Below, piece after piece: positions 9,713-18,140 of a stretch of 64,000 nt of DNA. The notes below the pieces were generated by a model, which was not told the DNA's origin, ran no database searches, and worked only from the letters and a program-made list of their open reading frames with translations. Source of the stretch: Gammaproteobacteria bacterium (GTDB taxonomy: Bacteria; Pseudomonadota; Gammaproteobacteria; Pseudomonadales; Pseudohongiellaceae); NCBI GenBank assembly GCA_029245395.1, contig JAQWPL010000012.1, positions 79,132 through 143,131 of the forward strand, in the 5' to 3' direction. Made by a program: the position numbers and the translations under genes. Positions within the stretch are counted from its first letter, which is position 1. Every line of letters starts with the position of its first letter.

Positions 9713-9753
9713 TTGACATACATAGAACTACAATGTATTGTGCCTCAATGTAT
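9713..9753 (+). promoter_or_regulatory. Candidate sigma70 promoter and PadR operator
   Basis: TTGACA (9713-9718), a 17-base spacer and TATTGT (9736-9741) form a plausible promoter pointing to padR. The octamer CAATGTAT occurs twice, at 9731-9738 and 9746-9753, overlapping the -10 box and the likely start site. ACAAT/ATTGT around 9730-9741 is also a short inverted repeat. Repeats of ATGTAT type over a promoter are consistent with PadR autorepression, since PadR sites are often ATGT-N8-ACAT-like. This is inference from sequence only. Confidence 0.5.
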
Positions 9754-9817
9754 GAAAAAACACCCGAGATCAATATTCACATGATGCCGAAAGGGACTGA
9801 AAATCCCTGGATGATTC

Positions 9818-10168
9818 ATGAATATTAATAAAGATCTCATGGCTGCCTCGGCAACCCCCCTGGTGTTGGCGATTCTGGCTGAAGGCGATAGTTACGGGTA
9901 TGCCATCATCAAGCGGGTTAAGGACTTGTCTGACGGCCAACTGCAATGGACTGATGGTATGCTTTACCCGGTGCTGCACCGCCTGGAAAGACTGGATTTT
10001 ATCAAGGCGCGCTGGGGCAAATCGGAAACAGGGCGTAAACGTAAATATTACCGGCTTACTACATTGGGAAAAAACCAGCTTGGTGAGCATCGCCAGCAAT
10101 GGCATGCGGTAGACCAAGCCTTACGCATGGTGTGGAAATTTGGCGGTAAGGATCTAATTGCTGGTTAG
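9818..10168 (+). CDS. PadR family transcriptional regulator
   Basis: The 116-aa product is a winged-helix PadR regulator. It has TPLVLAILAEGDSYGYAIIKRVKDLSDG, then the recognition/wing part DGMLYPVLHRLERLDFIKARW and the KRKYYRLTTLGKNQL segment. Its stop is 18 bases before a membrane protein with an N-terminal HAAS-like domain. That pairing is common, and the regulator usually controls the operon it sits in. Its own promoter region carries the repeats described at 9713-9753. Confidence 0.9.
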   Translation: MNINKDLMAASATPLVLAILAEGDSYGYAIIKRVKDLSDGQLQWTDGMLYPVLHRLERLDFIKARWGKSETGRKRKYYRLTTLGKNQLGEHRQQWHAVDQALRMVWKFGGKDLIAG

Positions 10169-10186
10169 CTGGTTATTAATAGAACC

Positions 10187-11548
10187 ATGACAGATTCCGA
10201 AGTAGATATTGAACAGCAAATTGACGAATGGCGTCTCTACCTGGAACAGCGCAGAGAATTGGCCCAGGAAGATATAGCTGAATTGGAAGATCACCTTCGC
10301 GGCCAGATCGGGGAGCTTTCAGCTAACGGGTTGAGTCCTGACGAAGCCTTTTTGGTTGCCATAAAGCGTCTCGGCAAACAGGACGCGATATCCAGGGAAT
10401 TTGCTCTGGAACATACCGACAGGTTGTGGAAGCAGTTGGTTCTGGCCGGTGGGGCTCAACCAGAAAAGGTTCTGGATAATGAATTGCTGACCGTGCTGGC
10501 ACTGGCTGTTGCAGCTGCGATCTCTCTGAAAATCTGGGACCTGACTGGTCTGTTTCCTTTCGAGTCCGAGCAAATGTTTTATTTGCGCAACGCACCATTG
10601 TTTGTCGTGCCCTGGGTGTGCGGGTATTTCTACTGGAAGCGGCAACTCAACAAGACTCACCTTTGGCGGCTCGCACTACCCATGCTGGTTGCACTGTTGA
10701 TTTCCAATAGTTATCCCTATGTCCCTGAGAGCAGTATCTTCATTCTAAGTGTCCTGCACTTGCCTATCGCCCTGTGGTTACTTGTTGGTTTTGCCTATAC
10801 CGGTGACCGCTGGGCCAGCGACAATGGGCGCATGGATTTCGTGCGCTTTTCCGGTGAAATGGGTATTTACTATGTGTTGATTGCTCTGGGTGGATGGGTT
10901 TTTATTGGTCTGACCTTTGTCCTGTTCTCATCCATCGGTATGGACCCCGAATATATGGTGGGATTCTGGATTGTACCCAGTGGTGTAACGGGAGCCTTCA
11001 TCGTTGCAGCCTGGTTGGTGGAAGCCAAGCAGGGTGTCATTGAAAACATTGTCCCTGTTCTCACCCATGTCTTCACACCACTGTTTACCTTGTTGCTTGC
11101 TGCATTCCTGGTGACCATGCTGGTGACAGGACAGGGCATCGACATGGACCGGGAAGTGCTGATTGCTTATGACATCTTGCTGGTTTTGGTTCTAGGGCTG
11201 TTGTTGTACTCTCTGTCTTCCAGGAATCCTCAGGCACCACCGGGTTTATTCGATATTCTGCAACTGGCTCTGGTGTGCTGTGCCTTATTGGCGGACATGC
11301 TGGCACTGGGGGCCATCGCGGGACGTATCACCGAGTTCGGCTTCAGTCCCAACCGGGTGGCAGCATTGGGGGAAAACCTTATCCTTCTGGTCAACCTGCT
11401 GTGGTCGGCTATCTTCTATTACCGCTTTCTGAAAGGTCGCAATGATTTCTCTGTTCTGATTCGTTGGCAGATGGCTTATTTGCCGGTCTATGCAGGTTGG
11501 GCTGCGATTGTAGTTGTTGTGTTCCCTCCGTTGTTTTCTTTCCTGTAA
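10187..11548 (+). CDS. Multi-pass membrane protein with permease-prefix (HAAS-like) N-terminus
   Basis: Residues 1-85 are soluble and helical, with the IDEWRLYLEQRRELAQEDIAEL start and the DEAFLVAIKRLGKQDAISREF segment of the permease-prefix/HAAS type, which often accompanies PadR regulators. From about residue 100 to 453 there are roughly ten hydrophobic segments (for example LFVVPWVCGYFYW and LPMLVALLIS). No catalytic motif is visible. The function is unknown. The link to PadR suggests a membrane-stress or transport role, but that is inference. Confidence 0.75.
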   Translation: MTDSEVDIEQQIDEWRLYLEQRRELAQEDIAELEDHLRGQIGELSANGLSPDEAFLVAIKRLGKQDAISREFALEHTDRLWKQLVLAGGAQPEKVLDNELLTVLALAVAAAISLKIWDLTGLFPFESEQMFYLRNAPLFVVPWVCGYFYWKRQLNKTHLWRLALPMLVALLISNSYPYVPESSIFILSVLHLPIALWLLVGFAYTGDRWASDNGRMDFVRFSGEMGIYYVLIALGGWVFIGLTFVLFSSIGMDPEYMVGFWIVPSGVTGAFIVAAWLVEAKQGVIENIVPVLTHVFTPLFTLLLAAFLVTMLVTGQGIDMDREVLIAYDILLVLVLGLLLYSLSSRNPQAPPGLFDILQLALVCCALLADMLALGAIAGRITEFGFSPNRVAALGENLILLVNLLWSAIFYYRFLKGRNDFSVLIRWQMAYLPVYAGWAAIVVVVFPPLFSFL

Positions 11549-11610
11549 TATTACAGTTTACATTTTCACTTAATGCCGGTGCATCCTGCGTGCACCGTTA
11601 CAGGAATATC

Positions 11611-12684
11611 ATGTCAATTCGACTTGGAATTTTTCTGCCCGTCTTTTTATTGTTGGTTCAGATCACTCAGGCAGCAGCACCAGCCAATGACAAAATCGTG
11701 GTTGCCCATCGCGGTGCCAGTGGTTATCTGCCTGAGCATACCCTGGAGGCCAAGGTGCTGGCTCATGCCATGGGTGCGGATTACATTGAATCGGATGTCT
11801 TGATGACGAGCGATGACGCCCTGGTGGTTTTGCACGACCTCTATCTAGACCAAAACACCGATGTAGCAGAAGTTTATCCCGGCCGTGGTAGAGACGACGG
11901 TAGATACTATGTTATTGATTTTACGCTGAATGAGTTAAGACAACTCAGGGTATCAGCACGCAGCCGCCGTCAAAATGGGTCTGTAACACCTATCTACCCT
12001 AACAGGTTCCCTCTGGGCACTGGTGGCTTTGGTATACATACAATACAAGAAGAAATTGAATTGATTCAGGGGCTTAATAAAACTCTCGGCAGGGAAGCTG
12101 GTATTTATGTGGAAATTAAACGCCCGTGGTTTCATCATCAGGAAGGTAAAGATCAGTCGGCGGCTATCCTGCAAGTATTAAAGGACTATGGCTATACCGA
12201 CAAAGACGATAAGGTTTTCCTGCAGACATTTGATTTTAATGAGCTCAAACGCGTGCGTGAAGAACTTATGCCTGCTCTTGGCATGGATATTCAGTTGGCA
12301 CAACTTATTGCCAATAACGAGGGGTTGGAAACCTATGAATTAGTAGAAGGGCAATGGCGGCCTTATGATTACAGCTGGATGCATACAGAAACGGGTATGG
12401 AAGAATTATCCCAATACGCCAATGGTGTTGGCCCTGCCATGGGCATGATAGTGAGCAATGAATCAACCCGGGATAACCTGCTAATTTCTCCTCTTGTCGA
12501 GCGCGCGCATGCTTCTGGTCTTGTTGTGCACCCTTATACCTTTCGTCGCGATTCAGGCCAGGTTCCCGACTATGCAGAATCCTTTGAACGCCTGCTGGAA
12601 ATATTTTATTTCGAAGCAGATGTGGATGGATTAAAAACTGATTTTCCTGATGTGGCATTGAAAGTGATACAGGAAAGGCAATAG
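11611..12684 (+). CDS. glpQ: Glycerophosphodiester phosphodiesterase, periplasmic
   Basis: GlpQ-type enzymes hydrolyse glycerophosphodiesters to glycerol-3-phosphate and an alcohol, using calcium. The catalytic N-terminal motif VAHRGASGYLPEHT supplies the first His and Arg, followed by ADYIESDVLMTSDD and LVVLHD with the second His. VEIKRPW and FLQTFD follow, and DGLKTDFPDVA closes the barrel. The N-terminus is a signal peptide (IFLPVFLLLVQITQAAA). I chose the ATG at 11611, behind a CAGGAA motif, because the open frame upstream overlaps the previous gene and has no family similarity. The mature length fits E. coli GlpQ. It is followed, about 100 bases later, by a sodium symporter. Confidence 0.92.
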   Translation: MSIRLGIFLPVFLLLVQITQAAAPANDKIVVAHRGASGYLPEHTLEAKVLAHAMGADYIESDVLMTSDDALVVLHDLYLDQNTDVAEVYPGRGRDDGRYYVIDFTLNELRQLRVSARSRRQNGSVTPIYPNRFPLGTGGFGIHTIQEEIELIQGLNKTLGREAGIYVEIKRPWFHHQEGKDQSAAILQVLKDYGYTDKDDKVFLQTFDFNELKRVREELMPALGMDIQLAQLIANNEGLETYELVEGQWRPYDYSWMHTETGMEELSQYANGVGPAMGMIVSNESTRDNLLISPLVERAHASGLVVHPYTFRRDSGQVPDYAESFERLLEIFYFEADVDGLKTDFPDVALKVIQERQ

Positions 12685-12781
12685 GGTCTTATATAAATAC
12701 TGAGCCATTACAATGTTATATAGTCTGAAGGAAGTGATTCACATACAAAGACTTACCATTTTTATTTATTAGGAGATTGCT

Positions 12782-14296
12782 ATAAACGATCTGTACTGGA
12801 AATCTCTCGCTGTATTTTTTTACTGCTGCGTACTGCTCTATATCGGTTACCGTGCGTCAAAGCGCATGCACGATATTCGCGACTATTATGCGGGCGGCAA
12901 GAATCTGGGGTTTATAAATGTCGCTTTTTCAGCTCGCGCTACCGGAGAGTCTGCCTGGCTATTATTAGGTTTAACAGGTACCGGCTTTGCTGTGGGGCTT
13001 CAGGGACTGTGGATAGTTCTGGGGGAATTATTAGGTGTGGGTATCGCCTGGCTATGGATGGCAAAACCTTTCAAGCGGCTCACTGATCAGTACGACAGTG
13101 TCACTATTCCTGACTACCTGGAATCGCGCTTTCGGGACAACAGTCAATGGCTACGGCTCATCGCTGCCGGAGTCCTGATAATCTTTGTACCCATTTATGC
13201 GGGTTCTCAAGTTTTTGCCACAGGTAAGGCCTTTAATTCCTTTCTGGATATAAACCACTATCTTGGTGCCACTATCGGTTTTTTGGTGGTGATGCTTTAT
13301 ATCACCAAGGGCGGATTCATTGCAGTGGTTTGGTCGGATGTGTTCCAGGGTTTGTTGATGGTCACCGGTTTGGTGTTGTTACCCATTATTGGGTTAATGG
13401 AAGCGGGGGGAATAACATCCATACTGGATACACTGGGAGCTGCTTTTCCCGGCCATTTAACCCTGACGGCAGGACAGGGATGGACGAACCTGGCAATTTT
13501 CCAGACCATAGGCTTTGCCGCTATTGGCATTGGCTTCCTGGGGTCGCCCCAGGTTTTTGTGCGTTTTATTTCAATTCGTGATGAAGACCAGATCAACAAG
13601 GGCGCCGCTGTCGCGCTAGTCTGGACACTGCTTGCTGATACCGGCGCCGTAATGCTCGGCCTGGTGGGCAGGGCACTGTTCACTGATGCTGATCTGGGAT
13701 TCGATTCAGACAATATTCTGCCGGTCATGTCCCAGGCCCTGCTGCTGCCATTCTTCGCAGGTGTCTATATCGCCATGGTGCTTTCAGCCATCATGTCGAC
13801 CATCGATTCCCTACTGGTAGTGGCATCAAGTTCTGCAGTGCGAGACTACTGGCAAAAAACCAGACATCCTGAGATGAGTGATGGCATGCTTATGAAATTG
13901 AGTCAGCAAGTCACCCTGATTCTCGCCCTGATTTCCTTCGGCATCGGCATGGGCATTCTGCTCTACGATATTGAAAACGGCGTGTTCTGGATCATTATTT
14001 TTGGTTGGTCTGGCATCGCCGCCACATTCTGCCCCGTCATTATCCTCAGCCTGTGTTGGTCAAAACTTACGGCCCTCGGGGCCAAATGCGCCATGGTGGC
14101 TGGTTTTCTTGGAACCATTCTGTTCAAGTTTGCCGTACCACCGCTGCTGTCTGCAGCTGGCTGGCAAAGGGGCGTGGAATATCTCAACGCGCTGGATGTT
14201 TTGTTTCCGGCATTTGTTGTCTCTGGTTTGGTGGCAGTCGTTATCAGTTATTTTGATACCGAAGGAAAGAAAAACCTTGAGAGCATTTCTCTTTAG
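12782..14296 (+). CDS. Sodium:solute symporter family protein (PutP-like) with apparent ATA start
   Basis: The product resembles the SSS family, nearest in look to sodium/proline symporters. It has DYYAGGKNLGFINVAFSARATGESAWLLLG, SDVFQGLLM, FLGSPQVFVRF and VLSAIMSTIDSLLVVASS. There are about 12-13 helices. The first in-frame ATG (12866) lies after the first helix. The same frame is open back to a TAG at 12770 and encodes that helix (LAVFFYCCVLLYIGYRASK). An AGGAG motif at 12771-12775 sits six bases before an ATA at 12782, exactly where the family start is expected; ATT at 12776 and CTG at 12791 are alternatives. It precedes an acetolactate-synthase-like gene by 30 bases and may form an operon with it. 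The substrate is not known. Confidence 0.85.
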   Translation: MNDLYWKSLAVFFYCCVLLYIGYRASKRMHDIRDYYAGGKNLGFINVAFSARATGESAWLLLGLTGTGFAVGLQGLWIVLGELLGVGIAWLWMAKPFKRLTDQYDSVTIPDYLESRFRDNSQWLRLIAAGVLIIFVPIYAGSQVFATGKAFNSFLDINHYLGATIGFLVVMLYITKGGFIAVVWSDVFQGLLMVTGLVLLPIIGLMEAGGITSILDTLGAAFPGHLTLTAGQGWTNLAIFQTIGFAAIGIGFLGSPQVFVRFISIRDEDQINKGAAVALVWTLLADTGAVMLGLVGRALFTDADLGFDSDNILPVMSQALLLPFFAGVYIAMVLSAIMSTIDSLLVVASSSAVRDYWQKTRHPEMSDGMLMKLSQQVTLILALISFGIGMGILLYDIENGVFWIIIFGWSGIAATFCPVIILSLCWSKLTALGAKCAMVAGFLGTILFKFAVPPLLSAAGWQRGVEYLNALDVLFPAFVVSGLVAVVISYFDTEGKKNLESISL

Positions 14297-14326
14297 TAGT
14301 AATTAATTTTTAACTGAGTGTAATAA

Positions 14327-15979
14327 ATGAAAGCGTCCGATCTGTTTGTCCAGTGTCTTGAAGAAGAAGGCATCGAATATATTTTTGGTGTGCCCGGTGA
14401 AGAAAACGCGGACTTCATGATGTCTCTGGAGAAGTCAGAGAAAATCAGGTTCGTGCTTACCCGGCATGAACAGGGCGCGGCGTTCATGGCAGAAATCTAC
14501 GGCCGACTGACGGGGAATCCAGCAGGCTGTTTGGGCACGCTGGGGCCGGGTGCCACAAACCTGATTACCGGCGTTGCCGACAGCAATATGGACCGCGCCC
14601 CTATGCTGGTATTAACCGGTCAGGGTGCTACGCATCGTCTGCACAAGGAGTCTCACCAGGTGATGGATGTGGTTGAAATGTTTAAGGCCGTGACCAAATG
14701 GGCTGAATCTGTTCGTCATCCGGATACCATTCCAGAAATGATTCGTAAAGCGATTCGCCTGGCGCGCACTGAAAAACCCGGTGCAGTGCATATTGAGTTA
14801 CCTGAAGATCTTGCTAAACAGGACACTGATGCCAAACCAATAAGCCCCCGACGCTTTCGACGTCCTGTACCTGATGACAAGATTACTGATGTAGCCTTTG
14901 AATTGCTTCTGCAAGCTAAAAAACCAGTCATCATTGCTGGTAATGGCTGTATCAGAAGGCGGGCTGCTAAACAGTTACGTAAGTTTTGCGAAAAAACCGG
15001 GATAGGCGTTATCAGTACCTTCATGGCCAAAGGCGCGGTGGATATGGACAGTGATTTTTGTTTGTTCACCGTAGGGCTTGGTTCGAAGGACAGGATGAAT
15101 CTTGTCATTGATGAAGCAGACCTTGTACTTGCCCTGGGTTTTGACATGGTGGAATACCATCCAGGTTTATGGAATCCCAATGGCGATAAACGCATTATTC
15201 ATGCTGATTTTTTGCCGGCTGAAATAGATCAAAACTATCATCCTGAAGTGGAAGTGGTAGGTGATCTGGCGCACTTTTTATGGATGCTTAATGAAAGACT
15301 GGATAGCAAAGGGCAACCTGAGTACGACCTGAAACATCAGACTGAAGCGCGTAATGACATGATGGAAGATTTGGGTGAATACGCCAATGACAATCAGGAG
15401 GGGGCTATTCGACCGCAAAAAGCCCTTTGGGATTGCCGACAGGCCCTTGGCCCCCATGATGTCCTGCTTTCCGATGTGGGCGCTCATAAAATGTGGATAG
15501 CGCGGCATTACCATTGCCATGAACCCAATACATGCCTTATTCCCAATGGTTTTTGTTCCATGGGCTTTGCCTTGCCAGGCGCCATCGCTGCCTCCCTGGT
15601 AGCCCCTGAAAACCGTGTTCTTGGCATTGCCGGCGATGCCGGCTTTTTGATGAATGTGCAGGAAATGGAAACCGCAAAAAGGCTGAACAGTAATCTGGTC
15701 ATGCTGGTATGGGAAGATCACGAATATGGATTGATTGCCTGGAAACAGGAGACCGAATTTGGTCACCATACGGACCTGTCTTTTGGAAACCCCGACTGGA
15801 TGATGTTGGCCGCCAGTTTTGGTTGGCATGGCCACCGCTGTGATAACAGTGTGGATTTGCTGGACACCTTGGAAAAGGCGCTAGCCGAGGATGGGCCAAG
15901 TCTTGTTGTTATACCTATTGATTACCGGGAAAATTCGCTACTCACAAAAAAGCTGGGACAAATCACAGCCAGTTTGTAA
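14327..15979 (+). CDS. Thiamine-diphosphate enzyme, acetolactate-synthase-like
   Basis: The 550-aa product has the three-domain architecture of ThDP-dependent decarboxylases and acetolactate synthases. The N-terminal PYR domain has FGVPGEENADF and LTRHEQGAAFMAEIYGRLTG, where the Glu of RHEQ is the cofactor-activating position, plus GTLGPGATNL. A central Rossmann-like domain follows (KKPVIIAGNGC). The C-terminal PP domain has GDAGFLMNVQEMETA, the Mg/ThDP motif of GDG type. It looks like a catabolic acetolactate synthase or close relative, but no regulatory small subunit lies nearby. It follows the symporter gene. Substrate assignment beyond the superfamily is uncertain. Confidence 0.85.
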   Translation: MKASDLFVQCLEEEGIEYIFGVPGEENADFMMSLEKSEKIRFVLTRHEQGAAFMAEIYGRLTGNPAGCLGTLGPGATNLITGVADSNMDRAPMLVLTGQGATHRLHKESHQVMDVVEMFKAVTKWAESVRHPDTIPEMIRKAIRLARTEKPGAVHIELPEDLAKQDTDAKPISPRRFRRPVPDDKITDVAFELLLQAKKPVIIAGNGCIRRRAAKQLRKFCEKTGIGVISTFMAKGAVDMDSDFCLFTVGLGSKDRMNLVIDEADLVLALGFDMVEYHPGLWNPNGDKRIIHADFLPAEIDQNYHPEVEVVGDLAHFLWMLNERLDSKGQPEYDLKHQTEARNDMMEDLGEYANDNQEGAIRPQKALWDCRQALGPHDVLLSDVGAHKMWIARHYHCHEPNTCLIPNGFCSMGFALPGAIAASLVAPENRVLGIAGDAGFLMNVQEMETAKRLNSNLVMLVWEDHEYGLIAWKQETEFGHHTDLSFGNPDWMMLAASFGWHGHRCDNSVDLLDTLEKALAEDGPSLVVIPIDYRENSLLTKKLGQITASL

Positions 15980-16009
15980 GGGCACTATTCTCTGGAAAAT
16001 ACAGGGGGC

Positions 16010-17098
16010 TTATGACAACTGGATTGTGCTAAATACTTGACCAGGCGTTATTTCTTTCAGGCACCTGTGATCATGCAGACAATAGGCTTTGCTGCAGGCT
16101 GGATCACACTTGAATTCACCCTGAATCAGGTTACTGACATTTCCCAACGGTCCCCAGATTGCCTTGTTAGTCGGGCCAAAAATGACACTACCTTTGATGC
16201 CCAGTGCAGAACCAAGATGAAAGGGTCCGCTGTCATTGCCAATCATGAAATGACAACTGGACAGAAATATCGCCAGTTCTTTTAGCGACAAGGTATTACA
16301 CAGATCCACCACTTTTCCCTCTGACTTTTCATCATCCAGGTCTTGAATAATCTTCTGGTTAATTCTCTGGTCGCTTTGTCCGGCGCCAAGCAGAACTGGC
16401 TGCATGCCGGCGTTGAGCAGCAACCGGCAAAGTGCGGTGAAATGATCCAGTGGCCATTGTTTGTAGTCCTTGGTGGCACCTGCATGCAGGGCAATGATGG
16501 GTCTGGAATAATCGATTCCATTGGAAAGTAATTTGGTCTGTAGCGCGTCATCTGCTGAAGGAAGATTTAGTTTTAGATACGAAGAGGCTGTAGGTTGCGG
16601 CAAGCCCAATGCAGCAAACACTTCAAAATAACTGTTCCAGCGATGTTCCTGACCGACCGGTCTATTTTCAAAAACAATGGGTATTACATGATCATAGCCT
16701 GAGCTGTGTCGCGCCGGACTACAGCCCAGTTTAAATGTTGCACCGGACATTCTGGTCAGGTTACTGGTTGCCGAATCTTCTTCAATGTTGAATGCCAGAT
16801 CGGCTTTGAATTGGCGTATCTGTTTCAGGCAGTTCAGGTAGAAGGAGGGTTTGGTAAAAACGTTGGCCTGGTTTATTTCTCGTCTTGGAAAATAAATCAA
16901 ACTTTCTGGCGGAAAACTGTGTTCACACAATTCGTGAAAACTGTCATCCATGACAATTCGAAAGGCTATACCCTGATCCTGGCAATAATTAGCCCATGAC
17001 TGCATCAAGCCACCTGCGATAAGCAAGTTACCCAGGTACTTGGTCGGATTGACCAGTAGTACACGTTGCGGTTGTTCTGGGATTAATTTATTTGTCAT
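16010..17098 (-). CDS. Glycosyltransferase family 9 (heptosyltransferase-like)
   Basis: The 362-aa product has the GT9 layout of ADP-heptose:LPS heptosyltransferases. The N-terminal RVLLVNPTKYLGNLLIAGGL matches the acceptor domain, PIIALHAGATKDYKQWPLDHFTALC is the donor-binding motif, and IGNDSGPFHLGSALGIKGSVIFGPTN is the classic GT9 C-terminal signature. Several Cys residues near the end (CDPACSKAYCLHDHRC) resemble those of other GT9 enzymes. It probably transfers a sugar in LPS core or another glycolipid. Its start overlaps the 3-prime end of the HAD gene by 11 bases, so the two are co-transcribed. Confidence 0.85.
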   Translation of the reverse strand: MTNKLIPEQPQRVLLVNPTKYLGNLLIAGGLMQSWANYCQDQGIAFRIVMDDSFHELCEHSFPPESLIYFPRREINQANVFTKPSFYLNCLKQIRQFKADLAFNIEEDSATSNLTRMSGATFKLGCSPARHSSGYDHVIPIVFENRPVGQEHRWNSYFEVFAALGLPQPTASSYLKLNLPSADDALQTKLLSNGIDYSRPIIALHAGATKDYKQWPLDHFTALCRLLLNAGMQPVLLGAGQSDQRINQKIIQDLDDEKSEGKVVDLCNTLSLKELAIFLSSCHFMIGNDSGPFHLGSALGIKGSVIFGPTNKAIWGPLGNVSNLIQGEFKCDPACSKAYCLHDHRCLKEITPGQVFSTIQLS

Positions 17099-17936
17099 CC
17101 TGATAAAGTGCCACCAGTTCCCCTACATTGGCAATTGAAATATGCGGCCAGGTGGACTTATCTCTTTCATCAAAGGCATTTGGGCCACCTGTGCCGGTAT
17201 GTACATAGATGGACAGCGCGCCATTATTTATAGCCATAGGCACTTCCAGATCAGGATCGTCACCCACAACTGCAATTTCATTGACAGGGATACCCAGATG
17301 TCGTGCTGCACTTTCAATGGCGATAGATGAAGGTTTGCCCAGCACAATGGCCTCTTTGCCGGTGAGGGGTTTCAGCGCTGCAGCCAGGGCGCAGGAGGTA
17401 CCGATGCCCGGGCCGTTGGCTGTGGCAAAAAAGGGCACATCCGATGCGGTGTACAGTTCTGCGCCATCACGCACAGCCAGCCAGGCATTTTCAATATCTT
17501 TAAAACCGAATTCCCGATACCAGCCAATAAAAACTGCATCTACAGGGCCGGGATCTTCTATGCTGGACAGAACAACGTCCAATCCCAGGTCAACCAAAGG
17601 CTCCCAGACTCCTGGACAGCCCAACACCATAATGCGTTTATAACCTTTCTGAACAAAATATTCAGCAGCAACACTGCTTGGAGTCATCATGGTGTTGTCA
17701 TTCATGGGGATACCCACTTCGCTTAAAACTTTCACATAGTCCTTGGGAGATCGGGCGGTACCATTGGTCATGACCACGTAGGGGATATTTTTCTTGATTA
17801 GAAGGGAAATGAATTCCGCTGCGCCTGGCAGTATGTTCATGTTATTGTTTTTTTTATCGCCAAGAATCAGGGTGCCATCCATGTCAAAAACCAAGCCCTT
17901 GATTCGCCTGAGTCGTTCATTATGCTGGGAAGTCAT
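17088..17936 (-). CDS. HAD-superfamily IIA phosphatase (NagD-like)
   Basis: The 282-aa product has HAD motif I LVFDMDGTLILGD (nucleophile and acid Asp near residues 18 and 20) and motif II VVMTNGTARSP. A class IIA cap follows, with motif III around VLGKPSS and motif IV VVGDDPDLEVPMAINN. NagD-type enzymes dephosphorylate nucleotides or sugar phosphates. Overlap with the downstream GT9 gene suggests sugar-phosphate housekeeping in envelope glycan synthesis, which is inference. The minus-strand start is an ATG at 17936. Confidence 0.85.
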   Translation of the reverse strand: MTSQHNERLRRIKGLVFDMDGTLILGDKKNNNMNILPGAAEFISLLIKKNIPYVVMTNGTARSPKDYVKVLSEVGIPMNDNTMMTPSSVAAEYFVQKGYKRIMVLGCPGVWEPLVDLGLDVVLSSIEDPGPVDAVFIGWYREFGFKDIENAWLAVRDGAELYTASDVPFFATANGPGIGTSCALAAALKPLTGKEAIVLGKPSSIAIESAARHLGIPVNEIAVVGDDPDLEVPMAINNGALSIYVHTGTGGPNAFDERDKSTWPHISIANVGELVALYQDDK

Positions 17937-18140
17937 TTAAAGCCTGGATTCTCTTGAAAATAAAGTTTGGTACTATACTTTGTTAAAATTGCTTTTTCAC
18001 CAGCAAAACTGCAGTACAGGCTTAAGCACCCTGGGCTTTTTGTATCTACAAGCCAATTTACTTGCAAAATTGCCGCCATTGACCATATTGGGTGGCATTC
18101 TACGGAGAGGAACATAAATGAAATGCTCTAGAATAGACAA

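Noticed and set aside
11464..11610. Longer N-terminus for the glycerophosphodiesterase
   Set aside because: The 49 extra codons overlap the previous gene and lack similarity. The ATG at 11611 has a Shine-Dalgarno and begins a signal peptide.
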